Of a stretch of 64,000 nt of DNA, positions 9,738 through 18,919 are shown piece after piece (position 1 is the stretch's first letter; every line of letters starts with the position of its first letter). The stretch is from Acidovorax sp. 106. Its GTDB lineage: Bacteria > Pseudomonadota > Gammaproteobacteria > Burkholderiales > Burkholderiaceae_C. Both the position numbers and the translations under genes were made by a program. The DNA lies in contig NZ_RCCC01000001.1 of the NCBI RefSeq assembly GCF_003663825.1, forward strand, positions 3,852,501 through 3,916,500, given 5' to 3'. The notes under the pieces are model-generated. The model was not told the origin of the DNA. It searched no databases and saw only the letters and a program-made list of their open reading frames with translations.

Positions 9738-10814
9738 TCAGTCCTGTGGACGGAATCCGATTTCCAGTGGCCCAGATGGCACCCTTCCGTCTGTGTCACG
9801 CGGCAGTGTTTCGGTCTTTTCCAATGCGCGCAGTACCGCCTCGTCCCAGGACTTATTGCCGCTGGACTGGATCAGCTTTTTGCTGACGATGGTTCCATCT
9901 GGCGCGGCGCGTACTTCCACCACCGCACGTGGATTGCCAGAAATCGCATCGGGATACACGATGTTGGGCTTGATCTTGGCCGCGACCTTGCCGCCATAGC
10001 TGCCCGATGGGCCCGAAGACACCTTGTCCTTGCCGGTGGCGTTTTCACCGCCGGTAGCACCGGCCAAGCCTTGCATGCGGCGCAAGTTGGCTTCGCGCTG
10101 TGCTGCCATTTCTTTGGCCTGCGCATCGGCGCGGCGCTTTGCATCGGCTTCTGATTTGCGCTTGGCATCCGACTCCGCCTCGGCCTTGCGTTTGGCGTCC
10201 GCTTCTTCCGCCTTGCGTTTTTCGTCGGCCTGCTTTTTCAGCTCGGCACGCTTTTGCTCGGCCTGCTTTTCTTTCAGCTCGCGTTCTTTCTCGCGTTCCT
10301 TTTCACGCTCTTTGTCTTTTTCCTTTTGCAGGCGCTCCTTGCGCTCTTGCTCCAGGCGTTCCTTCTTTTCGGCTTCCAGCTTTTCGCGGCGCTCGCGTTC
10401 GCGTTTGTCGCGCTCTTGCTGCTCGGCGCGCTCGCGCTTTTCCTGCTCCAGCCGCTTCTTCTCGCGCTCGATGGCGATGTCTGCCTCGCGCGTGTCAGGC
10501 TTGTCCTGCGCGCGGGGCTGCGGGGGCGGTGGGGGTGGAGGAGGGGGCGCAGGCACCGGCCGTGGCGGTGGCTCGGGCGGCGAAGGAGGCTCAGGTGGCG
10601 GCGGGGGCGTACTGTCTGCCTGGGCCGCCTGCTGCGGAACAGCGGACCACAGCTCGGCTTCTACCGCCGGTTGGTCTACTGTGGTCTTCCAGTCCACGCC
10701 CAGGGTCAGGGCGCCCATCAGTGCGGCGTGCACCAGCACGGCCATGGCCACTGCGCGCAGGCGCCCTGGTGGACGGGGCGGAGAAAACTGGTCGCGTTCG
10801 TCGTGAGCGTGCAT
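9738..10814 (-). CDS. tolA: TolA, cell-envelope integrity protein
   Basis: TolA bridges the inner-membrane TolQR motor to the outer membrane during constriction. The 358-residue protein has one N-terminal membrane helix (about 21-40), a proline-rich stretch (about 70-100), a long Glu/Lys/Arg/Ala coiled coil (about 105-245), and a C-terminal TonB/TolA-like domain. That last domain contains IVYPDAISGNPRAVVEVR and SWDEAVLRALEKTE. It follows tolR by 24 bases in the same operon. The usual downstream tolB and pal are absent; the next gene is convergent. Confidence 0.92.
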   Translation of the reverse strand: MHAHDERDQFSPPRPPGRLRAVAMAVLVHAALMGALTLGVDWKTTVDQPAVEAELWSAVPQQAAQADSTPPPPPEPPSPPEPPPRPVPAPPPPPPPPPQPRAQDKPDTREADIAIEREKKRLEQEKRERAEQQERDKRERERREKLEAEKKERLEQERKERLQKEKDKEREKEREKERELKEKQAEQKRAELKKQADEKRKAEEADAKRKAEAESDAKRKSEADAKRRADAQAKEMAAQREANLRRMQGLAGATGGENATGKDKVSSGPSGSYGGKVAAKIKPNIVYPDAISGNPRAVVEVRAAPDGTIVSKKLIQSSGNKSWDEAVLRALEKTETLPRDTDGRVPSGPLEIGFRPQD

Positions 10815-10838
10815 GGATGGCCTGGTAGCGCAGCGGTG

Positions 10839-11261
10839 TCAGCCGCCCTGTTTGACGGAGAGACCCACGCGTTGCACACCTGCACTTCGCAAAGCATCCA
10901 GTGCTTTCACTACGGCTTCGTACTGCACGCCTTTTTCTGCGGTGATGAGCACTGCTGTGTCCTTGCTCTGGTCTTTTTGCCAGCGCAGGGCGGCGTCGCC
11001 CACTTCGCGCTGGGTCACGGTGCGGGTGGCCTCGGGGGTTTTGAGCTGCAGCGATCCGTCCTTGTTCACGATGACCTGTGCCACCACCTTGGGCACGTTC
11101 TTGCCTTTGCCCACACTGGGCACATCGATCATGCCGGGGGTGAGCATGGGCGCCGTCACCATGAAGATGATGAGCAACACCAGCATCACGTCGATGAACG
11201 GCACCATGTTGATTTCATTGATGGTGCGACGGCCTTTGCCGCGAGACGCCATGGCGGGCAT
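10839..11261 (-). CDS. tolR: TolR, ExbD/TolR family proton-channel subunit
   Basis: A 140-residue inner-membrane protein of the Tol-Pal motor. A single helix contains VPFIDVMLVLLIIFMVTAP, where the aspartate is the conserved proton-pathway residue of ExbD/TolR. A periplasmic domain of about 90 residues follows. It is preceded by tolQ (9-base gap) and followed by tolA, the standard order. Confidence 0.95.
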   Translation of the reverse strand: MPAMASRGKGRRTINEINMVPFIDVMLVLLIIFMVTAPMLTPGMIDVPSVGKGKNVPKVVAQVIVNKDGSLQLKTPEATRTVTQREVGDAALRWQKDQSKDTAVLITAEKGVQYEAVVKALDALRSAGVQRVGLSVKQGG

Positions 11262-11270
11262 GCGGGCTCC

Positions 11271-11975
11271 TTAATGGCCAGAGGCCGATTGCGAAGGCTG
11301 TGCGCCCAGATTGCGCTGCAGGATGTTGGAGAACTCTTCGATGAAGGTCTCCAGGTGTGTGGACACGCGGTCAATGTCGCGCGCAAAGCGGTTGTAGGCG
11401 ATCACGGCCGGAATGGCCGAAAACAGCCCGATGGCGGTGGCCACCAGCGCTTCGGCAATGCCGGGGGCGACGGTGGCCAGGGTGACCTGCTCCATGCCCG
11501 CAAAGCCCGTGAAGGCGTGCATGATGCCCCACACGGTGCCAAACAGACCCACGTAAGGCGACACAGAGCCGACCGATGCCAGGAAGGACAGGCTGGATTC
11601 GACCACATCCATCTCGCGCTGCAGGCTGGCACGCATGGCGCGGCGGGCGCCGTCCAGCAAGGTGCCGGCATCGGTGATGCGGCGCTCGCGCAGTTTTTGG
11701 TATTCGCGCATGCCGCTGGCAAAAATGCGCTCCATGGGGCCTGCGTTCTTGGCGTTCTGCGCGGCGCTCGCAAACAAATCATTCAGGCTGGTGCCTGACC
11801 AGAAGTCGCGTTCAAAGTCTTCGTTGAGCGACTTCACGCGCTTCAAGGAAATCAGCTTGCGGAAGATGGCGGCCCAGCTGGCGATCGACACGGTCAGCAG
11901 CAGCAACATCACCAGCTGCACCACCCAGCTGGCCTGCAGCACCAGGTTCAAGATGGACATGTTTTGATGGTTCAT
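11271..11975 (-). CDS. tolQ: TolQ, MotA/TolQ/ExbB proton channel
   Basis: A 234-residue inner-membrane protein that forms the proton channel with TolR. The N-terminal helix is LQASWVVQLVMLLLLTVSIASW. The conserved second and third helices contain VSPYVGLFGTVWGIMHAF and EALVATAIGLFSAIPAVIAYN. Its ATG overlaps the ybgC stop as ATGA, which indicates translational coupling. Confidence 0.96.
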   Translation of the reverse strand: MNHQNMSILNLVLQASWVVQLVMLLLLTVSIASWAAIFRKLISLKRVKSLNEDFERDFWSGTSLNDLFASAAQNAKNAGPMERIFASGMREYQKLRERRITDAGTLLDGARRAMRASLQREMDVVESSLSFLASVGSVSPYVGLFGTVWGIMHAFTGFAGMEQVTLATVAPGIAEALVATAIGLFSAIPAVIAYNRFARDIDRVSTHLETFIEEFSNILQRNLGAQPSQSASGH

Positions 11976-12388
11976 GAAAGTTGTTCCAGAAGGGGGCTCG
12001 GTATTCTTGCGGGGCGCATCGTTGCGGCGTCCACCCAGCCTATGCGGATGGTGCCTTCGCTCAGTAACGTGGGCTTGGCTTCGGTCATGTGCTCTGGTTT
12101 CAGGAGCGCTTGCTGCAATATTGTCAGCGATGCACGCCCCTTGTCCTGCAGGCTGGCGGTAACAATGAGTTCATCGTCGAGCCGCGCGGGCCGCAGGTAA
12201 CGCAGCTGCGCGTCGGTTACGACAAACATGCCGCCGGTTTGTTCCCGCAATGTGTGCTGACCAATGCCCAACGAGCGCAGCCACTCGGTGCGGGCGCGCT
12301 CAAAAAACTTGAGGTAGTTGGCGTAGAACACGATGCCACCGGCATCGGTGTCTTCCCAATAGATGCGAATCGGAAACTCAAAGGCCAT
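11972..12388 (-). CDS. ybgC: Tol-Pal associated acyl-CoA thioesterase YbgC
   Basis: A 138-residue hot-dog-fold thioesterase. The signature YWEDTDAGGIVFYANYLKFFERARTE contains the catalytic aspartate region of the 4-hydroxybenzoyl-CoA thioesterase family. It is the first gene of the tol block and overlaps tolQ by four bases. Homologues act on short or medium acyl-CoA or acyl-ACP at the envelope; the substrate here is not readable. Confidence 0.93.
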   Translation of the reverse strand: MAFEFPIRIYWEDTDAGGIVFYANYLKFFERARTEWLRSLGIGQHTLREQTGGMFVVTDAQLRYLRPARLDDELIVTASLQDKGRASLTILQQALLKPEHMTEAKPTLLSEGTIRIGWVDAATMRPARIPSPLLEQLS

Positions 12389-12408
12389 GCGTGTGCTTTC
12401 AAACCGCG

Positions 12409-13593
12409 CTAGGCCAGCAGCGTGCGCAGGCGCGCCACCGACTCTTGCAGCTGCGCCATGGAGTTGGCCGTGGAAAAGCGCACAAAGCGCTCGGGTTCGT
12501 GGCTGCCAAAGTCGCGGCCCGGGGTGATGGCAACGTGCGCGCGGCGCATCACTTCAAACGCGAAATCCCAGCTCCCAGTCACGCCCAGGCGCTGCGCCGC
12601 ATCGGTGCAGTCTGCCCACGCATAGAAGGCGCCGTCGGGCATCACAGGCACTTGCAAGCCCAGCGATTGCAGCGCAGGGATGAAGTAGTCGCGCCGTGCT
12701 TTGAACTCGGCGCGGCGGCGCTCGTACTCGGCGATGCTTTCGGCCTCAAAGCATGCCAGTGCGGCCATTTGCGAGACGGTGCTGGCGCAGATGAACAGGT
12801 TTTGCGCCAGCCGCTCCACCACGGGCACCATGGCCTCGGGCACCACCATCCAGCCCAGGCGCCAGCCGGTCATATTGAAGTATTTGCTGAAGCTGTTGAT
12901 GCTGATGATGCTCTCGTCAATGGCCAGCGCGGTGTGGCCAAACTCTTCCTCGTACGACAGGCCCAGGTAGATCTCGTCGATCATCGTGATGCCTCCATGG
13001 CCCTGCACCACCTCGTGGATGCGCTGCAACTCGCCCCGCGCAATGGAGGTGCCGGTGGGGTTGGAGGGCGACGCCAGCAAGACGCCCCGTGTTTTTTCGG
13101 TCCAGGCCGCGCGCACCTTGTCGCTGCTGAGCTGGTAGCGCTCTGCCGCCGTGGTGGGCAGCAGCACGGCCTTGCCTTCGGCCGCACTGACAAAGTGGCG
13201 GTTGCAGGGGTAGCTGGGGTCGGGCATGAGGATCTCGTCCCCTTTTTCGATCAGCGCCAGGCAGGCCAGGTGCAGCGCTGCCGATGCCCCGGCCGTCACC
13301 ACAATACGGCGGGCTGGCACCTGCACCCCAAAGCGGCTTTGGTACCAACCGCTGATGCGTTCGCGCAGGGCGTCCAGGCCCAGTGCGTTGGTGTATTGCG
13401 TAGCACCATCGCGCACCGCCTTGGCGGCGGCCTCTTGCACCAGGGGGGGCGCGGTGAAGTCGGGCTCGCCAATGTTCAGGAAGATCATCGGCTCGCGCGT
13501 GCCTGCCACCTCGCGGGCCAGGGCCTGCGCGGCTTTGGCCACTTCCATCACGTAAAACGGTTCAATGCGCTCTGCGCGTGCGGAAAACTTCAT
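12409..13593 (-). CDS. PLP-dependent class I/II aminotransferase
   Basis: A 394-residue fold-type I aminotransferase. The PLP-lysine lies in NSFSKYFNMTGWRLGW, the cofactor-phosphate arginine follows, and VVTAGASAALHLAC and SNPTGTSI match the class I consensus. The N-terminus (MKFSARAERIEPFYVMEVAKAA) resembles bacterial aspartate/alanine-type aminotransferases. It lies between nusB (167 bases upstream) and ybgC (20 bases downstream), so it may be cotranscribed with the tol genes. The amino-acid substrate is unresolved. Confidence 0.9.
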   Translation of the reverse strand: MKFSARAERIEPFYVMEVAKAAQALAREVAGTREPMIFLNIGEPDFTAPPLVQEAAAKAVRDGATQYTNALGLDALRERISGWYQSRFGVQVPARRIVVTAGASAALHLACLALIEKGDEILMPDPSYPCNRHFVSAAEGKAVLLPTTAAERYQLSSDKVRAAWTEKTRGVLLASPSNPTGTSIARGELQRIHEVVQGHGGITMIDEIYLGLSYEEEFGHTALAIDESIISINSFSKYFNMTGWRLGWMVVPEAMVPVVERLAQNLFICASTVSQMAALACFEAESIAEYERRRAEFKARRDYFIPALQSLGLQVPVMPDGAFYAWADCTDAAQRLGVTGSWDFAFEVMRRAHVAITPGRDFGSHEPERFVRFSTANSMAQLQESVARLRTLLA

Positions 13594-13760
13594 GGAGAGA
13601 GGTCCTGCGGCCCGCGTGGGTGCGGGTGGGGCTCAAAAAAGGGCGGGGTGGTGGGCTGGCGCCAGCCAGGTGCGGCATTTGCCGCCCAGCCAGCGCGGGC
13701 GTGCCCCGTTGTGCTTTGTGTGAGGGGTCCTGCGTCGCGGCAAGCTCCGCAGGAGGGGGC

Positions 13761-14348
13761 TCACTGGCCGTCGGCGTCGGCCTCGGGGGCTGCGGTGCTG
13801 TCCGCAGCAGGCTTACCTTGGGCTTTCTCGGACGACTTGTCCGAAGCCACTTCGGCTGCACGCAGGCGTGGGGCCAGGCCGTTGAGCACAGCGTTCACAT
13901 ACTTGTGCCCGTCGGTGCCGCCAAACTCTTTGGCCAACTCGATGCACTCGTTGAGCACCACGCGCCAGGGCACGTCCATGCAGTGCTGGAACTCATACAC
14001 GCCAATCCACATGCAGGCGCGCTCGATGGGCGAGATCTCGCCCAGCTTGCGGTCCAGCAGCGGGGTGATCAGCGCGTCCAGGTCTTGCGCCGTGTTGATG
14101 CAGCCGTGCAGCACGGCGTTGTAGTGGGCGGCATCGGCCTTGTGAAAGCCCGCCAGGTCGCGCGTGAACGAGTCGATCGCCGCCGCATCGTTGCGGCCCA
14201 CGATGTGCTGGTACAGCGCCTGCAGGGCAAATTCGCGGGCGCGGCTACGGTTGGATTTGGACGCGGCCTTGCGCGTGCCGTTGGCCTTGAGCCCGGTGCG
14301 CGATTGCTTGGGGGGGCGTGTATGGGACGAGGGGGTGTTTTCAGTCAT
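13761..14348 (-). CDS. nusB: Transcription antitermination factor NusB
   Basis: NusB binds boxA RNA with S10/NusE in rRNA antitermination. The core contains [62 protein letters not shown]. At 195 residues it is longer than E. coli NusB, because it carries a basic, disordered extension of about 35 residues at the N-terminus and an acidic Ala-rich tail. Its start overlaps the ribH stop as ATGA, the usual ribH-nusB arrangement. Confidence 0.95.
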   Translation of the reverse strand: MTENTPSSHTRPPKQSRTGLKANGTRKAASKSNRSRAREFALQALYQHIVGRNDAAAIDSFTRDLAGFHKADAAHYNAVLHGCINTAQDLDALITPLLDRKLGEISPIERACMWIGVYEFQHCMDVPWRVVLNECIELAKEFGGTDGHKYVNAVLNGLAPRLRAAEVASDKSSEKAQGKPAADSTAAPEADADGQ

Positions 14349-14809
14349 GACAGGTCGTCCAGCAGGTTGGCCATCTCTACCGCAACGCGGGCGGCATCGG
14401 TGCCTTTTTCGGATTGGCGGGCGATGGCTTGCTCCAGGTTTTCGGTGGTGATGATGGCGTTTGCAATGGGGATTTGGTAATCCAGTGACAGGCGGGTCAC
14501 GCCCGCGCCAGATTCGTTGGCCACCAGTTCAAAGTGGTAGGTCTCACCACGGATGATGCAGCCCAGGGCAATCAGCGCGTCAAAGTTGTCGCTCTCGGCC
14601 ATGGCTTGCAGTGCCACGGGCACTTCCAGGGCGCCGGGCACTTGCACGTGGGTGATGTTCTTCTCGGGCACGCCCAGGGCTTTGAGCTCGGCCAGGCAAG
14701 CGGCGGCCAAGGTGTTGGTGATGCCCTCGTTGAACCGGGCCTGCACGATGCCGATGTGCAGCTTCTTGCCGTCCAGGCGGTCCGAGGTTCCTTTTTCTGC
14801 GCCAAACAT
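14345..14809 (-). CDS. ribH: 6,7-dimethyl-8-ribityllumazine synthase
   Basis: A 154-residue lumazine synthase that condenses 5-amino-6-ribitylaminouracil with 3,4-dihydroxy-2-butanone 4-phosphate in riboflavin synthesis. Family motifs are [46 protein letters not shown] and [15 protein letters not shown]. It starts two bases from the ribBX stop and overlaps nusB by four bases. Confidence 0.97.
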   Translation of the reverse strand: MFGAEKGTSDRLDGKKLHIGIVQARFNEGITNTLAAACLAELKALGVPEKNITHVQVPGALEVPVALQAMAESDNFDALIALGCIIRGETYHFELVANESGAGVTRLSLDYQIPIANAIITTENLEQAIARQSEKGTDAARVAVEMANLLDDLS

Positions 14810-14811
14810 GT

Positions 14812-15933
14812 TTATTCCTTGGGGATGAAGCCTGTGATTTCGAGCCCGTAGCCTGCCATGCTCGGCATGCGGCGGGGTTGGCCCATGAGGGCCATTTTGT
14901 GCACGCCGCAGTCGCGCAGAATCTGCGCGCCCACGCCGTAGGTGCGCAGGTCCATGCGGCCGCGCTCGGGCGCTTGAGAGGCACGGGCCGTGCCCTCAAA
15001 TTGGGCCAGCAATTGCCCAGCGGTTTCGCCGCAGTTCAGCAGCACGGCCACGCCTTTGCCTTGCTTGGCCAGGTATTGCAGGCTGGTGTCCAGGCCCCAT
15101 GAGTGCATGGAGCGGTTGACCTCCAGCGCGTCAAACACCGACAGCGGCTCGTGCACACGCACAGGCACCACATCGTCGGGTGTCCATTCGCCCATTACCA
15201 GTGCCAAGTGCACGGCTTGGCTGGGCTTGTCGCGGAAAGCATGGGCTGTGAACGTGCCGTAGGCGGTGGTTAGCTCGCGGCTGCCGACCTTCTCCACCAG
15301 TGACTCGTTGCGGCTGCGGTATTCGATCAGATCGGCGATGGTGCCAATCTTCAGGCCGTGCTCTGCTGCAAACAGCTGCAGGTCCGGCAGACGGGCCATG
15401 GTGCCGTCGTCTTTCATGATCTCGCAGATGACCGAGGCGGGGCTGCAGCCTGCCATGGCGGCCAGGTCGCAGCCCGCTTCGGTGTGGCCAGCGCGCATGA
15501 GCACGCCGCCATCCACCGCTTGCAGCGGAAAGATGTGGCCTGGCTGCACCAGGTCGGCAGGCTGGCTCTTGCGGTCTACCGCCACCTGCACGGTGCGTGC
15601 GCGATCGGCTGCCGAGATGCCCGTGGTGACGCCTTCGGCCGCTTCAATCGACACGGTGAATGCGGTGCTGTAGACGGTGCCGTTGCGCGCAGCCATGGGC
15701 GGCAACTTCAGAAATTCGCAGCGTTCGCGGGTGAGCGTCAGGCAGATCAGGCCACGGCCAAAGCGGGCCATGAAGTTGATGGCTTCGGGCGTGACATGGT
15801 CGGCCGCCAGCACCAGGTCGCCTTCGTTTTCACGGTCTTCTTCGTCCACCAAGATGACGATGCGCCCGGCGCGCATGTCGGCCACGATGTCTTCCACCGG
15901 CGAGATGGACACTGGGGTCAGGGGGGTGTTCAT
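14812..15933 (-). CDS. ribB: 3,4-dihydroxy-2-butanone 4-phosphate synthase with degenerate GTP cyclohydrolase II-like domain (RibBX type)
   Basis: The N-terminal half (about residues 1-205) is an intact RibB domain that makes dihydroxybutanone phosphate from ribulose 5-phosphate. It has [41 protein letters not shown] and [10 protein letters not shown]. The C-terminal half aligns with GTP cyclohydrolase II, but the zinc-ligand segment reads [13 protein letters not shown]...MHSWGLDTS where RibA has three cysteines. Such RibBX proteins lack cyclohydrolase II activity, so a separate ribA should exist elsewhere. I looked upstream for an FMN riboswitch and found none. Confidence 0.92.
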   Translation of the reverse strand: MNTPLTPVSISPVEDIVADMRAGRIVILVDEEDRENEGDLVLAADHVTPEAINFMARFGRGLICLTLTRERCEFLKLPPMAARNGTVYSTAFTVSIEAAEGVTTGISAADRARTVQVAVDRKSQPADLVQPGHIFPLQAVDGGVLMRAGHTEAGCDLAAMAGCSPASVICEIMKDDGTMARLPDLQLFAAEHGLKIGTIADLIEYRSRNESLVEKVGSRELTTAYGTFTAHAFRDKPSQAVHLALVMGEWTPDDVVPVRVHEPLSVFDALEVNRSMHSWGLDTSLQYLAKQGKGVAVLLNCGETAGQLLAQFEGTARASQAPERGRMDLRTYGVGAQILRDCGVHKMALMGQPRRMPSMAGYGLEITGFIPKE

Positions 15934-16220
15934 GGGAGAGGGCTTTCGTTAGGGCCGCAGCAGGGTTGTGCAGCGCAAACCGCATGCCCCTCATTGGCCG
16001 GGGCGTTGCACACCCCCAAAACCACCCAAAGAACATGCGATGCGGCGCTGCCGCACGGGGGGAGGCCAAGCGTGCAGCCTCCCACAAAGCTGGCTATTTT
16101 AGTTCAGCCAAAGGGCGCGGGCCGTGTGCAGCATCAATGGCCTGCATATCCATATTCAGAATGTGCCGTTGCCCGGGGTGGCTCGCTGCCGTTGTGTGTC
16201 GGCGGGCGGTTTTGCTGCGA

Positions 16221-16511
16221 TCAGATCGCAGAGCCTTGCAAAACGACGTCTGACTCGGGGTAGGCCACGCAGGGCAGCACGCAGCCCTCGGCCTTTTCTT
16301 CAGGCGAGAGGCCGGGCCATTCGATCTCGTAGCGCACTTGCCCTTGCACCAGTTGCCCGATGCAGGTGCGGCAGGTGCCGTTGCGGCACGAACTGGGCCA
16401 GTCAATGCCGCCTTGCTCCATGGATTGCAGCAGGGGTTGCTGGGGCCAGGCATCGCACTGCATGCCGTCGGGCTCAATGTGGGCTGTGAAAAAGGGGGCG
16501 GCTTGGGTCAT
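16221..16511 (-). CDS. Plant-type [2Fe-2S] ferredoxin
   Basis: A 96-residue electron carrier with the plant-type cluster motif: SSCRNGTCRTCIGQ supplies three cysteines (CX4CX2C), and the fourth is in CVLPC about 30 residues later. I chose the start at MTQAAPFF, because upstream codons in the frame are low in similarity and lack a ribosome site. The redox partner is not indicated by the neighbours, a methyltransferase and the rib operon. Confidence 0.88.
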   Translation of the reverse strand: MTQAAPFFTAHIEPDGMQCDAWPQQPLLQSMEQGGIDWPSSCRNGTCRTCIGQLVQGQVRYEIEWPGLSPEEKAEGCVLPCVAYPESDVVLQGSAI

Positions 16512-16599
16512 GTGCGATGGCTTGTGGAAGGACGGGCGGGCGCAGTGTAAATAAGCGGTGCGTAGTTGCGTGTGAGGGAGGGGAGGCTGGGCCCGTCCA

Positions 16600-17226
16600 T
16601 CACCGGCTACGTTGCCATACCAGCAGCAAATTGTTGGCGGGCAGTGCATGGCGCTGGGCTAGTTGCAGGCCTGCCGCCTGGGCCTCTGCCGCCACCTCTT
16701 CCACGGCGCGAATGCCCCAGCGCGGGTCTTGCGCGCGCAGGCTGGCGTCAAAGGCGAGGTTGCCTTCGGCTGTGGGAACGCCCTGTTCCAGGTAGGGGCC
16801 GTAGGTGACCAGCAAGCCCTGCGCGCCCAGGTGGCGCGCCGCGCCACGCATGAGCCCGCCGCAGCACTCCCAGGGGGCAATGTGCAGCATGTTGGCGCAG
16901 TAGATCAGGTCAAACGGGGTGCTAAAGGCGGGTGCATCGGTAGGCCATGGGCTGAGTGTCACGTCCAGGCGCAGCGGCGCTTGCACGTTGGCCGCGCCGT
17001 GCTGCGCGCACCAGCCGATGACGGACGAGAACAAGGTGTCTTGCCAGTCGGTGGGCTGCCATTGCCAGCCCGGCAGGGCGGCGCCGAAGCAGGCGGCATG
17101 CTGGCCAGTGCCGCAGGCAATCTCCAGTGCGGTGCCGGTGGGGGCCAGCAGCTTGCGCATCACTCCCAGGATGGGCGCCTGGTTGCGCTCTGCGGCGGGG
17201 CTGTGGGCCAATGGGGTTTGTGTCAT
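16600..17226 (-). CDS. DUF938 SAM-dependent methyltransferase-like protein
   Basis: A 208-residue class I methyltransferase-fold protein of the DUF938 family. Motif I is LEIACGTGQHAA. Family-typical segments are SPAAERNQAPILGVM at the N-terminus, YCANMLHIAPWE, and LVTYGPYLEQG. The target is unknown. It stands 88 bases upstream of the ferredoxin gene on the same strand, so the two could share a transcript. Confidence 0.88.
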   Translation of the reverse strand: MTQTPLAHSPAAERNQAPILGVMRKLLAPTGTALEIACGTGQHAACFGAALPGWQWQPTDWQDTLFSSVIGWCAQHGAANVQAPLRLDVTLSPWPTDAPAFSTPFDLIYCANMLHIAPWECCGGLMRGAARHLGAQGLLVTYGPYLEQGVPTAEGNLAFDASLRAQDPRWGIRAVEEVAAEAQAAGLQLAQRHALPANNLLLVWQRSR

Positions 17227-17233
17227 GTGTTTT

Positions 17234-17296
17234 CGATAAAAATGGGCTCTAACGCTTATGAGATAAGCGCTGGCAGCTATGGAAAGTATAGCTTTA
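17234..17296. repeat. Family A palindromic repeat, copy 2
   Basis: A near-consensus copy: AGGCTCT-like arm, inverted GCGCT arms, GCTGGCAGCTAT, then a TATAGC tail. It lies directly upstream of the DUF938 gene and next to the threefold DnaA-box repeat. Confidence 0.75.
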
Positions 17297-17318
17297 TGGG
17301 GTGCTCTTCAGGTAACGT

Positions 17319-17717
17319 GCTGCTTAAAAATTGGGCGCTATGTAGCGGCTCCTTGTAAATCAAGCACTTACGCTGCCCATACAGAAGTTATCTAAGGTTA
17401 TCCACATGATTGTCCAGCGGTCAGCGGGATAAGTGGCGCAAAAGCAGGGGTGCGCCGTGCGCTTGTGATTTGCCTTTAAATTGAGCACTTCGTTGAATGT
17501 TTATATAAATCAACGGGTTATGTGCTTCATACAGAACTTGTCAAAACTTATGCACAGGATTGTCCAGTGTCTGGCGGGATAAGTGCGAGTTTGTGGATAG
17601 TTGCTGCTTAAAAAATGAGCGCTGCGTGGTGGGTCTTTGTAAATCAAGCACTTAGCAGTCCTATACAGGACTTCTCCGCAGTTATCCACATACTTGTCCA
17701 GTGATGTCAGGGATAAC
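17319..17717. repeat. Threefold imperfect tandem repeat with a DnaA box in each unit
   Basis: Three related units (about 17319-17434, 17471-17584, 17603-17717) share the order: TTAAA(A)-TTGAGC-like start, AAATCAAGCACTT, CATACAGAACTT-like segment, a DnaA box, TTGTCCAG, then GGGATAAG. The boxes are TTATCCACA at 17398-17406, TTATGCACA at 17548-17556 and TTATCCACA at 17682-17690, all on the + strand. A one-mismatch box (TGTGGATAG) lies at 17592-17600 on the other strand. The region has no open reading frame I would support. Confidence 0.75.
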
Positions 17718-17862
17718 CCTGAGTGGGATGCGTGGGCGTGCCTCGGTTGTCCCCCATGCAACCCGTGCGTCACCTGCCTTGGCTTACAGTGCTGCGCGCA
17801 GAAGCATTTCAGCCCCGGGGTGTCCCCGAGGTGGCCACCAACCCATACAGGAGATCCATCGC

Positions 17863-18771
17863 ATGACAGACATTGACTTCAAGGGCCGCGTGGCCATCGT
17901 GACCGGGGCTGGCGGCGGCCTGGGCCGCCAGCATGCACTGGCGCTGGCCCAGCGGGGTGCCAAGGTGCTGGTCAATGACCTGGGCGGGGCGGTGGACGGC
18001 AGTGGTGGCACGGTGGGCGCGGCCCAGAAGGTGGTGGACGAAATCCGCGCCGCAGGGGGCGAGGCGCTGGCCAATGGCGCTTCGGTCACCGACTTTGCGG
18101 CCGTGCAGGCCATGGTGCAGCAGGCGGTGGACGCCTGGGGCCGTGTGGATGTGCTGGTGAACAACGCGGGCATCTTGCGCGACAAGTCGTTCGGCAAGAT
18201 GGAGATGGACGACTTCAGGCTGGTGGTGGATGTGCACCTGATGGGCGCCGCCCACTGCTGCAAGGCGGTGTGGCCCCACATGGTGGCGCAGCAATATGGG
18301 CGCATCGTCATGACGACCTCGTCCACCGGCCTGTACGGCAACTTTGGCCAGGCCAACTACGGCGCGGCCAAGCTGGCCCAGGTGGGGCTGATGCAGACCC
18401 TGGCCATTGAGGGCGCCAAACACAACATCCATGTGAACGCACTGGCCCCCACGGCCGCCACGCGCATGACCGAGGGGCTCATGCCCCAAGAAGTGCTGGA
18501 CGCCCTCAAGCCCGAAGCGGTGGTGCCCGCCATGCTGGTGCTGGCGCACGAATCTGCCCCCACGCGCACCATTTTGTGCGCGGGCGCAGGCACCTTCGAG
18601 GCGGCCCACATCACCCTGACCCAAGGTGTGCACCTGGGTGTGGGCAGCGACATCCCTGAGCAACTGGCCGCGCGCCTGGCCGAAGTGGTGGACCGCACGG
18701 GCGAGCAAGTGCCGCAAAGCGGCGCGGCGCAAGGCACCAACGAGGTTGGCAAAGCTCTGGCGCGTCGCTGA
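17863..18771 (+). CDS. SDR-family 3-hydroxyacyl-CoA dehydrogenase-like oxidoreductase
   Basis: A 302-residue NAD(P)-dependent short-chain dehydrogenase. It has the cofactor motif TGAGGGLGRQHA, NNAG, and the catalytic Ser-Tyr-Lys set in TTSSTGLYGNFGQANYGAAK. The extended loop VLVNDLGGAVDGSGG is typical of the dehydrogenase unit of multifunctional beta-oxidation enzyme type 2. This suggests a hydroxyacyl-CoA substrate, though that is an inference. The start at MTDIDFKGR has AGGAG 13 bases upstream; the frame is open for 54 more codons. Confidence 0.88.
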   Translation: MTDIDFKGRVAIVTGAGGGLGRQHALALAQRGAKVLVNDLGGAVDGSGGTVGAAQKVVDEIRAAGGEALANGASVTDFAAVQAMVQQAVDAWGRVDVLVNNAGILRDKSFGKMEMDDFRLVVDVHLMGAAHCCKAVWPHMVAQQYGRIVMTTSSTGLYGNFGQANYGAAKLAQVGLMQTLAIEGAKHNIHVNALAPTAATRMTEGLMPQEVLDALKPEAVVPAMLVLAHESAPTRTILCAGAGTFEAAHITLTQGVHLGVGSDIPEQLAARLAEVVDRTGEQVPQSGAAQGTNEVGKALARR

Positions 18772-18919
18772 GCGCAGCGGCTGCGGTCCGCTCTCTTCTG
18801 CAAAGCACAGCCAGCGCCATCGTGCGCCCCACCGGGTTTTCAGCCGTTGGGGCTGAAGGACTTGCGCCCGGTCTGGGCGTGAGGCGCTGTGCCGTGCTAA
18901 GTTCCGGCCCAACGAGAAG

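Noticed and set aside
10254..11798. 514-codon + strand frame opposite tolA, tolR and tolQ
   Set aside because: It runs antisense to three genes with clear family motifs and mirrors the Glu/Lys-rich coiled-coil codons of tolA.
15934..16220. FMN riboswitch upstream of ribBX
   Set aside because: I read the minus strand of the whole gap and found none of the conserved RFN sequence blocks.
17319..17717. Considered as a CRISPR array
   Set aside because: The three units are 114-116 bases and imperfect, with no short identical repeats and no spacer pattern.
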